64,000 nt of DNA, taken from positions 186,001-250,000 of the forward strand of contig CAIYNU010000022.1 in NCBI GenBank assembly GCA_903927615.1, written 5' to 3'. This document shows positions 63,843 through 64,000 of the stretch, in pieces. The notes beneath the pieces are model-generated. The model did no database searches, was not told the DNA's origin, and saw only the letters and a list, made by a program, of their open reading frames with translations. The stretch's first letter is position 1; the number at the start of each line of letters is the position of its first letter. Both the position numbers and the translations under genes were made by a program. The DNA comes from an uncultured Rhodospirillales bacterium. GTDB lineage: Bacteria; Pseudomonadota; Alphaproteobacteria; Azospirillales; Azospirillaceae.

Positions 63843-64000
63843 CAGGCGAGTAAGCAGCAAGAGCCGTCCCTTTCGTTCCGATGTCCATTTCCAGCGCCTG
63901 CCGGATTTCAGGGCTTTGTTCATCGATGGGTTGCACGCCCAAAAGCGGCCCGATCTGCTTGATCACCCGACCCACCACCGGTGCCGACACCCAACCCGCG
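63829..64000 (-). CDS. ftsI: Peptidoglycan D,D-transpeptidase FtsI (PBP3), C-terminal end only
   Basis: Reading the minus strand from the right edge gives a 56-residue open end, AGWVSAPVVGRVIKQIGPLL, then GVQPIDEQSPEIRQALEMDI, closing at TAG (63829-63831). Its pattern matches the C-terminus of FtsI, in which a G-G-W-x-A-x-P-V-F-x-R strand is followed by a PLLG-x-x-P helix. The position just before murE fits dcw gene order. The catalytic domain lies outside the window, so assignment relies on the tail and synteny. Confidence 0.8.
   Translation of the reverse strand, partial: AGWVSAPVVGRVIKQIGPLLGVQPIDEQSPEIRQALEMDIGTKGTALAAYSPDDDH

Overview
The window is GC-rich, densely coded DNA from an alphaproteobacterial chromosome. 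Four things point there: a complete division and cell-wall (dcw) cluster ending ftsQ-ftsA-ftsZ-lpxC, a long-linker FtsZ, an exact CtrA-type box (TTAA-N7-TTAA) in front of lpxC, and a periplasmic-type PHB depolymerase of the kind known from Rhodospirillum. A member of the Rhodospirillales is my inference; no rRNA or tRNA is present to test it. I saw no complete insertion sequence, prophage or CRISPR array.

Left part (1-13.3 kb): queuosine genes tgt (cut by the left edge) and queA; a dead aguB remnant; a MarR regulator with an N-terminal extension; a bacteriohemerythrin; a lipoprotein followed by a membrane-anchored Ser/Thr kinase; a small secreted protein, a HupE/UreJ-like membrane protein and an orphan TAXI-type binding protein; a glutathione S-transferase; an M17 aminopeptidase followed by a MarR gene and an NlpC/P60 gene that overlap; and a 2-hydroxychromene-2-carboxylate isomerase-like protein.

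Accessory stretch (13.3-31.2 kb): two small proteins, the second FlaG-like, that share an N-terminal motif; a ParA/TraL-like ATPase paired with an HTH protein; a PHB depolymerase behind a good sigma-70 promoter; a degenerate response regulator; enolase; a lytic transglycosylase; a tandem RidA-like protein; and a polysaccharide deacetylase divergent from a glycosyltransferase. Two diverged copies of a 120-130 bp inverted-repeat element (17.07-17.19 kb and 25.98-26.11 kb) lie here. The second copy supplies the stop codon of the glycosyltransferase and is followed by what looks like an orphan toxin tail and a candidate immunity gene. After that come an SDR, a second bacteriohemerythrin, metC, hisI and an Rpn-family nuclease.

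Signalling block (31.2-38.3 kb, minus strand): two large hybrid histidine kinases, a frameshifted cheR and a stand-alone CheB methylesterase form one likely operon. Next (38.6-45.4 kb) is a complete alternative N-type ATP synthase/ATPase operon, atpDCQRBEFAG. It has no delta subunit and has a two-glutamate c subunit. It is divergent from a ZntB/CorA-type transporter.

Right part (47.0-64 kb, minus strand): ftsI (C-terminal end only), murE, murF, mraY, murD, ftsW, murG, murC, murB, ddl, ftsQ, ftsA and ftsZ, mostly joined by ATGA overlaps, with a rho-independent terminator after ftsZ and then lpxC under a CtrA-type box. These genes carry out muropeptide precursor synthesis, lipid I/II synthesis, divisome assembly and lipid A commitment.
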